Below, one piece after another: positions 32,541-42,795 of a stretch of 64,000 nt of DNA. The translations under genes were made by a program, and so were the position numbers. The notes below the pieces were generated by a model. The model searched no databases. It was not told the origin of the DNA and saw only the letters and a list, made by a program, of their open reading frames with translations. Every line of letters begins with the position of its first letter. Position 1 is the stretch's first letter. Location of the stretch: assembly GCA_015179125.1 (NCBI GenBank), contig WHVA01000401.1:1-64000 (forward strand), written 5' to 3'. Source of the stretch: Gautieria morchelliformis. Its lineage: Eukaryota; Basidiomycota; Agaricomycetes; Gomphales; Gomphaceae.

Positions 32541-34540
32541 TTATCATATATATCTATATATGCCTAGTCATGATCTGCAAAAGATGGATTCGACCCTGCG
32601 ATAATTTATTTTAGCATTATCTATCGAGGTGCACGCAAATTTACCTGGGCGAACTATGGGACGTACATACCATATACGACGGATGAACGGCCTCTAGAGA
32701 CTGTGGGTAGTCGACCCAATGAATCCTATTGGGTGGACCCACTGAGGATTCAGTATATAAACCACTATAGTTAGTGTAAATACCAATAGAACCTGTTGAA
32801 AATTCAATGAATCGGTTTCAGTGGAAAAGGTTTTGTTTCAATGAGGTGGTTTCAGGCGTTGACTCATGGGTATTCAGGGCTCCTCCAATAGAAGACCAAT
32901 GGATTGTACCAGGCATTCCGAGTTGATAGGCACTGGGTTCCCGTGAGCCTCAAATGAGTAAAACTAGATCAAAACCAGATAAGCAATCAAAACTAGCTGA
33001 GATCTGAACATTTAATACTCTTGATGAGAAAGGAAATATCGATACTCGATCGATATTTGAGATTGATGATGAGATACGCAAGCAGAATATATTAGATTCC
33101 AATAATGAGAGATCAATGTTAGATATGGCCAAGGAAAAAAGGATAGATCAAAGGTAGATGAGAGATCAATGTTAAATATTCTTCAGGATAGGTGCCTACC
33201 AATAATCCTAGAAGATGAGGTATTGTGACCTCTACATTTGTGAGTCATAGAACCTTGTCCGGTCTTGTTCGGCCTGTCTGGATCTTTTTCCTGACGCCTG
33301 GTGAGTCCCATTAGACCAAACTTTTCTACATTGATAAAATGTTGGAACAGCATATAAGCTGAATTTCCAAATGACCCATAGAGTATAAAGACATAAGATG
33401 GTATTATTATCATGGAATCTGAATCCACTCTCCTCTTTAACCAGGAAGTTGAATTTAAATCCTATTAGATTGATGAACTATGTATCATACATGTTTGTTT
33501 CTAAATATTAATTCAAGTACTGGAATTATCATCATATTCCATGGTAACTGATATATGTATGTATTTCTACCAAAATCAGATCTTATGATGTTAGAGATAG
33601 AATAAAGTATAATTACTACTCATGAAAGTGAATGTATTGGTTATATAAGTCATTCTATATGAAGAGTCAAAATCATACTATTTAGCAATGTTACTATTAA
33701 GATTCTTGATGATAAATATCAAAATGTAGAAACTAAGCTTTTAAACTGTACTTCTGAGTATATGCCTAAGCATATATTTGACAATGTCACAGACCTCCTT
33801 TGAATCTTCTATGATTTTTAATGGTCTATATAAAATAATAGGAGTTCGATGTCTCCTTTCATTATTTGTTTTGTAGACCTTCATCCTTCCATCTTGTAGT
33901 ACAAGTATGCCATAGACGGTAATTGTCTCTTGTGGTTGAGAGTTAGAATATAAGGCATCATCATGCCTTTTATCAGACTATCATATATACAGCATTCATT
34001 ACATTTATCATATCCTACAACTAAAGGATACTTTGTTTTACCATCCAATATAACCTTTGCAACAATTATACAATGGGAATCGGGACTTAACACCCATTCC
34101 AAAACCCTAAAACCTGAGATGCTGCCTATTATTAAATTATACAGCTTATCAGACCCGTAGTGATTTGGAAGGGTAAGCCATTGTGCACTAGAAACTGACC
34201 ATTGTTCAAAGAACTCACGTTTGTCATTACAGGAGGAGACTTCTATATTTATTATCATATCTCCTATTTTAACAACAGACCTGTCTCCGGTTGTCTTGGT
34301 ACTACCAAAAAAGGTAAATATCTTACAAACAATGCTTTTGATAACCATGGTTCATCTATATGAATTGACAACTTTGTGAAATCAGTTTTTATGTAGTATG
34401 TCATGGTATTATATCATCAAACCTGATAGAAATGCATTTATCTACATGCCCATAGTTGCTTAGTGTATAATATTATGTCATTCTGTGCTAATAGGCACTG
34501 AACAAATATTATCTACAGCGCTAAGATACTCTTTATTATC
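32541..34540. other. AT-rich island
   Basis: Markedly richer in A/T than its flanks, with one open frame (33881-34348). Ends near the start of the hAT coding sequence. No terminal repeats identified by eye. Confidence 0.6.
33881..34348 (-). CDS. Hypothetical 155-residue frame in AT-rich island
   Basis: Single open frame with balanced composition (WLTLPNHYGSDKLYNLIIGS, DGKTKYPLVVGYDKCNECC). No recognised family. Its AT-rich codon use differs from the host-like pseudogenes and resembles the AT-rich transposon at 47.6-50.4 kb, so it may be transposon-derived. Whether it is expressed is unknown. Confidence 0.4.
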   Translation of the reverse strand: MVIKSIVCKIFTFFGSTKTTGDRSVVKIGDMIINIEVSSCNDKREFFEQWSVSSAQWLTLPNHYGSDKLYNLIIGSISGFRVLEWVLSPDSHCIIVAKVILDGKTKYPLVVGYDKCNECCIYDSLIKGMMMPYILTLNHKRQLPSMAYLYYKMEG

Positions 34541-35416
34541 AAACAAGGCCATGCAAAAAGGTATGTTGATGATATGAACACTAACTGTGACAGATCAAGC
34601 ACCATTCCCACTGCAAGGAAACGCCGTGCACAGACAATGATGGAAGCTCTGAGCGGCGACGAAGAAGACCCTTGTGGAAACCCGGTGGTGCCAGCATCCA
34701 GCTGGTCAAGTGACACATTTGCGCGGGATAATGAGCCGATGTGGCAGGGTGTGTTCAATTCATATCTTCGAGCAGAAGATAGGTTACCAGAGAATATGCC
34801 TCTGGTTGAGTGGGCGGGGGTGAGTACAATGACAACTCTCTGTACTGTATATGCTAATATACACTGTACGCCAGGACAATGCCTGGCGTTACCCTGTTTG
34901 GGCATTGCTAGCATATGCCTACCTGCCTATAATGGCATCGTCGGTGTCCAGCGAACGTGCATTTTCAGGGTCGGGTATCACAATCACCAAGCGACGCAAC
35001 CACTTGAAGGGTGATATTGTAGAAGCCCTTCAGGTAATCAAATGTGCACTAAGGACTGACCTACTAGTTCATGAACCGGCTCCGAGTACCACTACTGAGT
35101 TTGCCATCCTCAGCGGCGAAGAAACAACAGATCCGGCCTCTGAGGATGTCATCGAGTTGGACGGGGACAATGGATGGCACTTGGATGGCAGTGCAGATGA
35201 GCAAGAGGACTTGTAATTCAATAAATTGCTACTCTAACTACTCTCCCAAGTACATTGCTCTGCATCGGCTAAAAACCTCACCCATAGGCCGGGTCTAGAG
35301 CCGGGCCGGGACTTTGGCATCGGTCCCGGCCCTGAAATCGAGTGAGCCGGGACGGACCAAGCCGGGCCCGAGCCGCGGTGTTTCAGCCGGGCCCCAGCCT
35401 GGAAAACACTACCCTG
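34541..35416 (+). mobile_element. hAT transposon, C-terminal half and right end
   Basis: Two exons (about 34541-34819 and 34875-35216) encode the end of a hAT transposase. The first carries SGDEEDPCGNPVV and ENMPLVEWAG; the second is the hAT dimerisation domain with DNAWRYPVWALLAYAYLPI, MASSVSSERAFSGSG and ITITKRRNHLKGDIVEALQ, ending in an acidic tail. The RNase H-like catalytic core is missing upstream, where AT-rich sequence begins. After the stop the sequence has GCCGGGCC-type subterminal repeats, and at 35416 a terminus that reads CAGGGTAGTGTTTTCC on the minus strand, a typical hAT end. No left end was found, so this is a one-ended remnant. Confidence 0.82.
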
Positions 35417-35513
35417 AGCGCCGGACCCCATGTCGCCACAACTCCACGACGTTCTCCCCACATACCGCACTGCCCATAGTCCCAGATATGGCGCATGCCG
35501 ACGTACAAAATTG
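35417..35513 (+). repeat. Repeat R2, copy 1
   Basis: AGCGCCGGACCCCATGTCGC and CTCCCCACATACCGCACTGC recur at 38756-38890. Begins exactly at the hAT right end. Confidence 0.7.
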
Positions 35514-36141
35514 CTTGACGACGGCAAGGGGGATGCGCTTGACCAAGGTGCGCGTTGACAATGACGGTGTGCACCAGCTTACTAATGACGTTCTTTCAGT
35601 TCTACATGCTTCTTGCGAGCTTCTTCCGCCATTTCACGCTTCTTTCTGCTCGACACTGCAACATTCTGCGCAACTTCGCAAACCACCACGGCTCCCACTC
35701 CTCTCCGCACGCCACCGCGACGTCGCGAGCTCTCGACGCCCTGCCAACCCCACCCCACCGCGGGGTCGCGGGATGATGCACCGTGAGGAGCTCGTGCTCC
35801 GGCCGGTTGGTGGCATATTTGCGGAGGCTTGCCGTTGGTGGCGGGGGTGGCGCTGGAGGGGCGCAGTTTAAAAACGTTTCCTGGCAATGCCTCTATTTAC
35901 GGACGTGGAAGGATGGAGCTGCTGAGGACAGCTTCGATGAAGGCTTGTAAGTAGCATGTGTCTGGTGTATTCCGACGCACCTATTTCTCAGTCATGCCAG
36001 TCAGCTGTTCAGGGTGACATCGCCAGTACGTTCGGTAGTCAGACCTGGACAAGCATGAGCGCAAGTGCCTCCCGGTATGAAGCAGACACGCAACTCGGGA
36101 AGCGTCGCCGCTCGCATGAAGCCCATTGTCCACATTATGCA
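35514..36141. other. GC-rich stretch without recognised gene
   Basis: Open in several frames because of composition. The minus frame at 35582-35887 ends in a basic helix RKKREMAEEARKKHVELKER. No family recognised. Confidence 0.25.
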
Positions 36142-36590
36142 GGCCTCAGAGCATGACGGCGGTTGTGTCGGACCGTGTGGTGAACTGTAGGCGTCTGTGA
36201 GAAGCTTGGTGCATCATTGATACGCGAGCACGTGCTCCTGGATCTACATTCCTGAGATACAGAACCCAGGCACACTACTGTATCAAAGAACCAGGCAGCC
36301 CCAAGAACCCACGATGCCAAGCCTACCACGTGGATCAGGGGATCGGGTCGGCAAAGGCCGGCGGGTACGATCGCGCCGCACGGTCACATGCAAATTACGT
36401 ACATGGGAGACGCCCAGGGTCCCGCTGCTTGGACGGCATCAAAGCGTTCGTCAATTCAAAATATTGTATTGCTCAAGTTCCCGGTTCATGGACCGCGAAC
36501 AGTGCGTTTACTTGTAGACGGGTGTGGGTCCAGCTCCACATGCCTACTTAACACTCGATGTGTTTCGCAAGGAAGCTAGAGAGACCTTGA
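36142..36590 (+). repeat. Dispersed repeat R1, copy B
   Basis: Same orientation as copy C and inverted relative to copy A. Contains GGACCGTGTGGTGAACTGTA, ATACGCGAGCACGTGCTC and CGCAAGGAAGCTAGAGAGAC. Confidence 0.85.
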
Positions 36591-37555
36591 GACGATCTAT
36601 GGGCGCCCAAAATTCAACTTGAAGCTCAGGCTGATGTTTGTCGCCACCGGCCTTGGCTGCTAACGCTTACCGGTTACCACTAGCCTTCCCAGTGACTTTA
36701 CACCTTATTTTATGAAATATCAAGTCGTCCTTTTCACATGATGGGCTCTGTATAGACCGCAGGTTTACAACTAAACTTCAAAGAGAAAGAATAACTAGGT
36801 TAATCTGGATCAAGTAATAATATACCGTCAGTGCATTCTTGCAGCATCAGACGGTCCAGTGGGTCTGATGTTAAACTAACTGTACGCTTGAGACGTTAGC
36901 ACCTATAGGTCTCGGATGCCTCCAGGATGTATCGAAGCCCTTTCGTCGATGTACACAATGTGGACATTCGATTACATAAATAGGATGTATCTGGATATGA
37001 AACCATTAGCGACGATCAAGTTCAATTAGACTCAGACAGGATATAAAGCTTTGAGTAACAAATTGGTGGGAACGCTTCCTGAATATGTGGCTGTAGTGCA
37101 TTTGTTTTCAATTCAAGCACAGTAAAGAACGACATCTGCGCTATCATCCAGTAGCTCCGAAATTAAGTCATCAGTGAATAAATCTCTCAACAGCAACAAG
37201 CTAATGATGCACCCGGCTTCAGAGAAGTCCCCTAGTTAGGTTAATGAAAACCGGGCCGGAACCGGTGCGGTTTCGGAAGTTGTTCTGCTACACGCCCCCC
37301 CATCTACTCACCCCGCTCCCGGCGACCCAGCCTCCCCATCCGCCAGTGCACGGAATGCAACTAGTGAAGTTCATCAAGGGGTCGGCCGTCCAGCAGAGTT
37401 AATTGACTAAGAATCATTTCCACCCCGACAGAAGCGAAAAGCGGACCCGCTGCCAACACCCCACGGGACGAACGTCACATCTGGGATGCAGCCAAACCAT
37501 GACACACAAAATGGTGAGGAAGCTTTTGGAAAAACAAATAGTAATATGCAGGACA
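36591..37555. other. No recognised gene
   Basis: Short frames only. A CCGGGCCGGAACCGG stretch near 37250 resembles hAT subterminal sequence but has no partner nearby. Confidence 0.25.
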
Positions 37556-38585
37556 CTTCAAATACTTAGTCACAATACGGCATTCATCTTTTCCATCAAA
37601 TAATCCCAAATGTGCCGCTCTTGAGCCCTCATCCGGAAAAGCCGGATTTCCTGCCATTTCGTCCGCATTCTCGTCCCAAAAGAGCAGCTGGAGGTGGCGG
37701 TGGATCTCACAGGGTTCACGAGGAGGTAGAAAGGGACTTCGGGATAGGATGCAGGCGTCTGGCCCATGACGGCGAGCCCTACGTTCAAGAACGAAGAGAG
37801 ATACCACGGAAGGGAGGCGTGGCTTGCGAACTCTGTCTTCACGGCACCTGGTTGGACGTGCGGGAACGTTACGGACGGAGTACGGCATGCAAAGTCCTAA
37901 CATGCTGAGGTTAGCATACGAGACAGGTAGCAGAGCGACACCCACATCGATAAACGTGTCCATAACGATAGAGTCTCACGAGCAGCATGCTAGCATGCCA
38001 TGGCATATCAATGCCATCAAGGTCAAGCGCGGACCACCTGAACCCAGGTTCCATGACAGTCATGAGCCCCTTCTTCACGACACAGTAGGCGTCCACGGTG
38101 AGCGCATACCCAAGCATGAACCGCGACAGGACCTGTGCGGCAACATGCTGCTCGATCCCCTCAGAAGTTCGTATATACGTCCCGTTTGGCGGAGCACCTA
38201 AACATGACGTCACATCTAGCATCCATGACCTGAGCGTGAGTGGGGAGCGCACCTTGACACATGAGGTGGTCGATCCCCGGGGCCTGCGCGTGTGCGGATG
38301 TCGTGAGGAACACGCTTGGCCTCTGCGAAGAGGCTCAAGTCCGCTTTTATGAAGTGGTGCTCTGGGAAGCACCGAGCTTGTTCTCCTGCGAGATTTCCTA
38401 CAGCCGTGCCAGCACGGCGTGTGCTGGATAGCAGGACAATAAGGCGTAGGCATACATGATATCAAGGTGCAGGAGCGTACCTTGGGCCTCATTTCGGCCC
38501 ACAATCCAAACCTCGGCACCAGCCTGTGCAAAGGGACACGCGATGCCCTCCCTAATGCCCCCCCAGGGGCCAGACGACAACGCGG
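37556..38585 (-). pseudogene. Short-chain dehydrogenase/reductase pseudogene
   Basis: NAD(P)-dependent SDR family. On the minus strand: a nucleotide-binding start GGIREGIACPFAQAGAEVWI (usual GIGEGIARAFAQAGAEVWI), VGRNEAQ, an intron, HHFIKADL in a shifted frame, PPNGTYIRTSEGIEQH, SRFMLGYALTVDA, MTVMEPG, ALDLDGID, DSIVMDTFID, VKTEFASHASLPWYLSSFLN, QTPASYPEVPFYLLVNP and HLQLLFWDENADEMAGNPAF. At least three frame changes are needed to follow the homology, and Gly/Arg residues of the cofactor loop are changed. Dead copy. Confidence 0.85.
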
Positions 38586-38755
38586 TCGACCGGGATAGTT
38601 ATGGAAGCGTTCCTTTCAGAGATGAACGAGCGTTTCATGAGATGTGGTGTGGAAATTGAACCATGGCGAAGCGTTTATAACCATGGTTGCGCGCACAGCT
38701 TGCAGTGTTAGCGCGCCGATTAATCGGGCTCTACCCGCTTGGCGCCCGCGCGCAT

Positions 38756-38812
38756 GCTCCCTAAGCGCCGGACCCCATGTTGCGGCAACATGGGGTCCGG
38801 CGCTTAGGGAGC
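38756..38812. repeat. Perfect palindrome, 28-bp arms, 1-nt spacer
   Basis: Left arm 38756-38783 (GCTCCCTAAGCGCCGG...GTTGC), spacer G at 38784, right arm 38785-38812 its exact reverse complement. The arm contains the AGCGCCGGACCCCATG core also seen once at 35417. Confidence 0.95.
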
Positions 38813-38890
38813 ACCCCACAACTCCACAACGCTCTCCCCACATACCGCACTGCCCATAGTCCAGGATACGGCGCGCATGCCGCAATACAA
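38764..38890 (+). repeat. Repeat R2, copy 2
   Basis: Shares AGCGCCGGACCCCATG and then ACAACTCCACAACGCTCTCC, CACATACCGCACTGCCCATA with 35417-35513. Here the first part is duplicated head to head as the palindrome. Followed within 20 bases by repeat R1 copy C. Confidence 0.7.
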
Positions 38891-38909
38891 AACTCACATC
38901 GTGCAGAGA

Positions 38910-39338
38910 GGCCTCAGAGGATGACGGTGGTTGTGTTGGACCGTGTGGTGAACTGTAGGCGTCTGTAAGAACCTTGATGCATTATTGATACGCGAGCACG
39001 TGCTCGATATTGCTTCTGGATCTACATTCCTGAGATGCGGAACCCAGGCACACCACTGTATCAAAGAACCAGGCACCCCCACCAGGAACCCAAGATGCCA
39101 AGCCAACCACGTGGATCAAGGGATCGGGTCGGCAATGGCCGTGGCTACGATCGCGCCGCATGGTCACATGCAAATTACGGACAAGGGTGACGCCCAAGTT
39201 CCCGGTGCTTGGACTGCATCAAAGCGTTCGTATGTGAAAAACTGAAAAGTGGCGCTTGTAGACGTGTGTGGGTCCAACCCCTCACCCTACTTCTGGATGT
39301 CTGGACGTGCTTCGCAAGGAAGCTAGAGAGACCTTGAT
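38910..39338 (+). repeat. Dispersed repeat R1, copy C
   Basis: GCCTCAGAGGATGACGGTGG at the left; CGCAAGGAAGCTAGAGAGAC at the right. Closest to copy B in orientation and content. Confidence 0.85.
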
Positions 39339-39767
39339 GGAGAAGAGAATACAGGAGCACTTCAACTTGAAGCTAGAAAATGGAAACCGGTCCGTACGGC
39401 GTCGCGTTCTCCCGTTTCTCCAGCGCTTTATCTCGTCGGTGCCGCTGCTGAAATCATGGGTGTTACTTCCTCGTTGCTTAGAGCCGACAACTTTACTGGA
39501 ATTGCCCTCATTGAAGTCATTCTAGACTCGGAATATTATGAACTCACCCGCGACGGACTCGCGGTGAAGATTAGCGAGGTGTTGTATAGCCAGTCTGATC
39601 GGCGGTTTGCATTTGGTCTGCTCATGACACAAACCACATGTACGATATACATGTTCGATCACTCGGGTGCGGTTGCGTCGCAGCCTTTCACCTACCATCA
39701 GCGACCCATACAGTTCTGCGCGATAATGTTTCGATTGGGATGTGACAAATGCGACCGCCTCGGATTT

Positions 39768-40156
39768 TGTTATTGGATTCTAGAGGGGTATTTCCTAGGG
39801 GCATGCATCATCATCAATGGATTATCCTCCTAGGGGCATACACCATCATCAATGGATTATCCACCTAGGGGCACACAGCATCATCATTGACATCATTAGT
39901 GATGTATGCACTCCTAATCCAATGTTCCATAGGGTTTTACCCCTGTTCACCACTGTATAAGTAGCTAGGACTTTAGCTACAACAAATCATTGGTTTTAGC
40001 CCATTCACTCACATTGTTGAGTCCAGTCGAGTGAGTTAACAGTGTCCTCACTATCAGTCTCAAGTTCCTTTTCCTACATCTCCTGCGCTCGAGTTAATGC
40101 GCAGACTCCTCCCAGTCCTTCCCATTTTGGCAAGGCAATGAAATAACGAAATAACA
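39768..40156 (+). mobile_element. Solo LTR, family C (target duplication GATTT)
   Basis: 389 bp, TGTTATTGGATTC...GAAATAACA, flanked by GATTT at 39763-39767 and 40157-40161. Contains a TATAAGTAGC box near 39956 and an internal 35-bp tandem repeat. Inserted in the FunK1 pseudogene. Confidence 0.9.
39794..39890 (+). repeat. 35-bp tandem repeat, about 2.8 units, inside the LTR
   Basis: Units start CCTAGGGGCA at 39794, 39829 and 39864 and share ATCATCATCAATGGATTATC. Confidence 0.9.
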
Positions 40157-40417
40157 GATTTGACCAAAGTACCTGCTTTGACGTCGCACTGCGCGAGGTT
40201 CTAGTTCGTACTGGGGAAAACTCTGGAGAAGGTTCAACAAAGGAAACATTTTACAATGTTAGCGAAATCCTTTTCCACTCTGCAACACTTATGGGACGTG
40301 GGGTATGCCGGCTTGCTCGCAAAGTAGGCCATCCAAAATCGCAATTTGTTATTAAGGATGCCTGTATTCCCTGTAATGAGCTTCTGGGAAGGGAATCCGA
40401 AGGCGCTCTGCTTCATG

Positions 40418-40598
40418 AAAATTTTTTTTTTTTCCTCTCATCATTTTAATTGACCGCAGGCTAGGTGCCTATGGTGGTCATTACACGGTTTCTACCTAGG
40501 AGGTTATTCATAAAGTCTATGTACTACGAGATAAGAACCTACATAGTATATATTTCAAAACTACTATTTCTAATATATAAGAATATTATTATACAAGC
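40418..40598. other. Poly-T run and AT-rich sequence next to Helitron 3' side
   Basis: A run of T at 40422-40433 follows the truncated FunK1 frame. The Helitron end is expected in this stretch but the exact terminus was not resolved. Confidence 0.4.
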
Positions 40599-40623
40599 CT
40601 CGCCTGTGCTTCGCTTCGGCGAG
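40599..40623 (-). terminator. Candidate Helitron 3' hairpin
   Basis: Stem CTCGCC/GGCGAG of 6 bp with a 13-nt loop. Helitrons end in a GC-rich hairpin shortly before CTRR; the terminal tetranucleotide is uncertain here. Confidence 0.45.
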
Positions 40624-40644
40624 TCTTTAGCGGATGTGGGAGAG

Positions 40645-42795
40645 TTAGAGGACAATTTCATTGTAGACTATGTTTTGTGTCTGTAGTTCATGTAAAGGAA
40701 AATGTACTCGAACGTCCAGTCTATGTCGAACCCGTGATAAAGCAGTGTAAAGTTGCCCATGGCTAAATACAGGGGTTGTCAGGTCTATGGCAACACGATC
40801 CAGGGTAAGACCTTGACAGCTGTTGAAAGTGGTTGCATATGCAGGACATAAAGGAAATTTCTTGCGAAGAAGTGTGTGGCCAGTGAAGGGCAATAAAGAA
40901 GAGAAGGTGATACGGGGAAGGAGGATGTTCTCTTTATCAACACGATTAAGTCCAGCGTGGACACGGAGGGAGTTAACAGTAATGAGCTTCGTTCCCAATT
41001 GAGTGACGACTACTCTGCAGTTTTTGACCAAACCATGGGCAATTGACAAATTACGCATCAAGCCGTAAATTCCTCCAAGTCTGATAGATAGTGTATGAGA
41101 AGGCAGTCCAGGCGGTGTTTGGCGGGCTACATAGTCAAGGATGCCTGGAGGTGAGAGGAGGTTAGCGTCATCAGTCTCTTTGATAGAGTCTGCTGCAGTG
41201 TAGATTTTTTCCAAAGTATTCACCCTGTGAAGGCATATGGAGTTATACATGTCACATTGAGAGTTTGTTGGTGCAAGAATTGAACGGGTGAGGCATTGAG
41301 TGGGGTCTGACAAAACCTCGGGTGGAAATACAAAATCAACAGCATCTGTAGTAGATGTGATACGTTGAATCATGTCCAAGGAAACATTGCCAGAAGGGCC
41401 ATTGCCAATGTCATCAACAGCAGAGGCAAATCCAGGGTCCATCGCGTGACGCACAGGAGTAGTCAAGGAATGGACTTGGAACTCATTCCAGAGGGGAGAG
41501 CTGCGAATGGATGCATCAATGACATCCATTTTGGAACCTTTTCGCACAACAGGACATGTTTGATGGAAGTCACCTAAGAGGATGATAATCTTTCCTCCAA
41601 ATGGCATGTCATTCTGCATGATGCGTTGTAGTGTTTCATTGACACATGCAAGAACTGCGCAATTAGCCATGGGAGCTTCATCCCAGATAATGATAGAGGC
41701 TTCTTTGAGTAGTTGTCCTCGTGGGTCATCAGGGTCAATAGGGGATTGTAAGAACTCAGATGCATCATTGACAGGTACTGGCAGCCAAATGTGTAAGTCC
41801 TCAAAGCAATGTAATGGAATAGCGTGGGTGGTTCTGCCTCCAGGATAAACTTATGCAGCAAATGCAGAAGTTGCAGTGGGCAGAACAATCTCATGTAGGT
41901 GACAACGCGAGTCGCAGACGGTGTTTGTAAGAAATGTTTTGCCATGGCCAGCTGGTCCATCAACGAATAATCGCAGTGGAGATTTAGAGTTAGCTTCTTG
42001 TTCAATTTCAGAAAATATTGCTTCTTGTTCATCCATGAAAGATGCATGACATATTTGACTACGATGATGCAGCAAAGGGATGTTTGCTGACCATTGCCGT
42101 AACTCATGTTCAATTTCTGTTCCACATAGATGTGGTTCAGGTAATCCAAAGTCCAACAATTGATATCCATGTTCATCCAAGTTTTTTGATATTTCCATCA
42201 GAGCAGCTGTCTGTGCTAAGTCAACATTACCACCTTGTTGGTGGAGGAAGTCTTGTGATAATTCATGTCCGAATGAGTGCCATGTGTTAATTGGTAGAGG
42301 GCAACAGTCATTGGTAAGGAGATGGACAAATAATTGGCGCATTTGCCGTGGAGTGTTTAGAGGTTGAATGGCCTCAGAGATGCATGAGTCTCCTTCTGAT
42401 TGATCAGCAAATTAACTGCGATTTAGAGCTGATTCTTGAAATGTAGGCAGTAAGTGGCCCTGGATGGTACGCAAGTCGTCAAAGGATGTAGCTGGGAGGT
42501 GTAATAAAAGGGAGCGGATATAGAAACATTCTCCTTCAGATGGCCGGATAGGTTGTAGTCTTGTGATATGGGGCTTGTTTGGTTTACGAAGAATGACATG
42601 CATCATAGGTTGGCCAAGGACATTGGGTTTTTCCATGTAGTACCAGGAGTTGGTTTGATTATCCCAGTTGAATTTTTGAAGATGAAAAAGGCGATAGTAG
42701 TCAGTGTAAGTGAGGTTGGCAAAACTTTGTTCAATATCGTTGTCGTCACGAAAAGACCCATAGGGACGTGAGAAATAATGGTCGAACTTGGACAT
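40645..42795 (-). pseudogene. Helitron PIF1-like helicase region
   Basis: One minus-strand frame runs from 42795 to 40645, broken by TAA at 42412-42414 and 41851-41853. It carries PIF1 superfamily 1 helicase motifs in order: Walker A GPAGHGKTFL (about 41940-41960), Walker B IIIWDEAPM (about 41680), motif III LLGDFHQTCP (about 41560), NSCQGLTLDRVAIDL (motif V) and YTALSRVRH (motif VI) near 40730-40800. The N-terminal part (KFDHYFSRPYGSFRDDNDIE, NVLGQPMMHVILRKPNKPH) is the usual Rep-helicase linker. Motifs are conserved but the stops prevent a full product. Confidence 0.88.

Larger units (their letters stand above)
39456..40417 (+). pseudogene. FunK1-type fungal kinase pseudogene split by a solo LTR
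   Basis: FunK1 kinases are a fungus-specific, divergent protein-kinase-like family expanded in Agaricomycetes. Before the LTR: ISEVLYSQSDRRFAFGLLMT, TIYMFDHSGAVASQPF and LGCDKCDRLGF. After the LTR the same protein continues DLTKVPALTSHCAR, then in a shifted frame TFYNVSEILFHSATLMGRG, SQFVIKDACIP and ESEGALLHEN, ending at a poly-T run. The C-terminal catalytic lobe is absent. The solo LTR (39768-40156) and frame changes make it non-functional. Confidence 0.72.
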
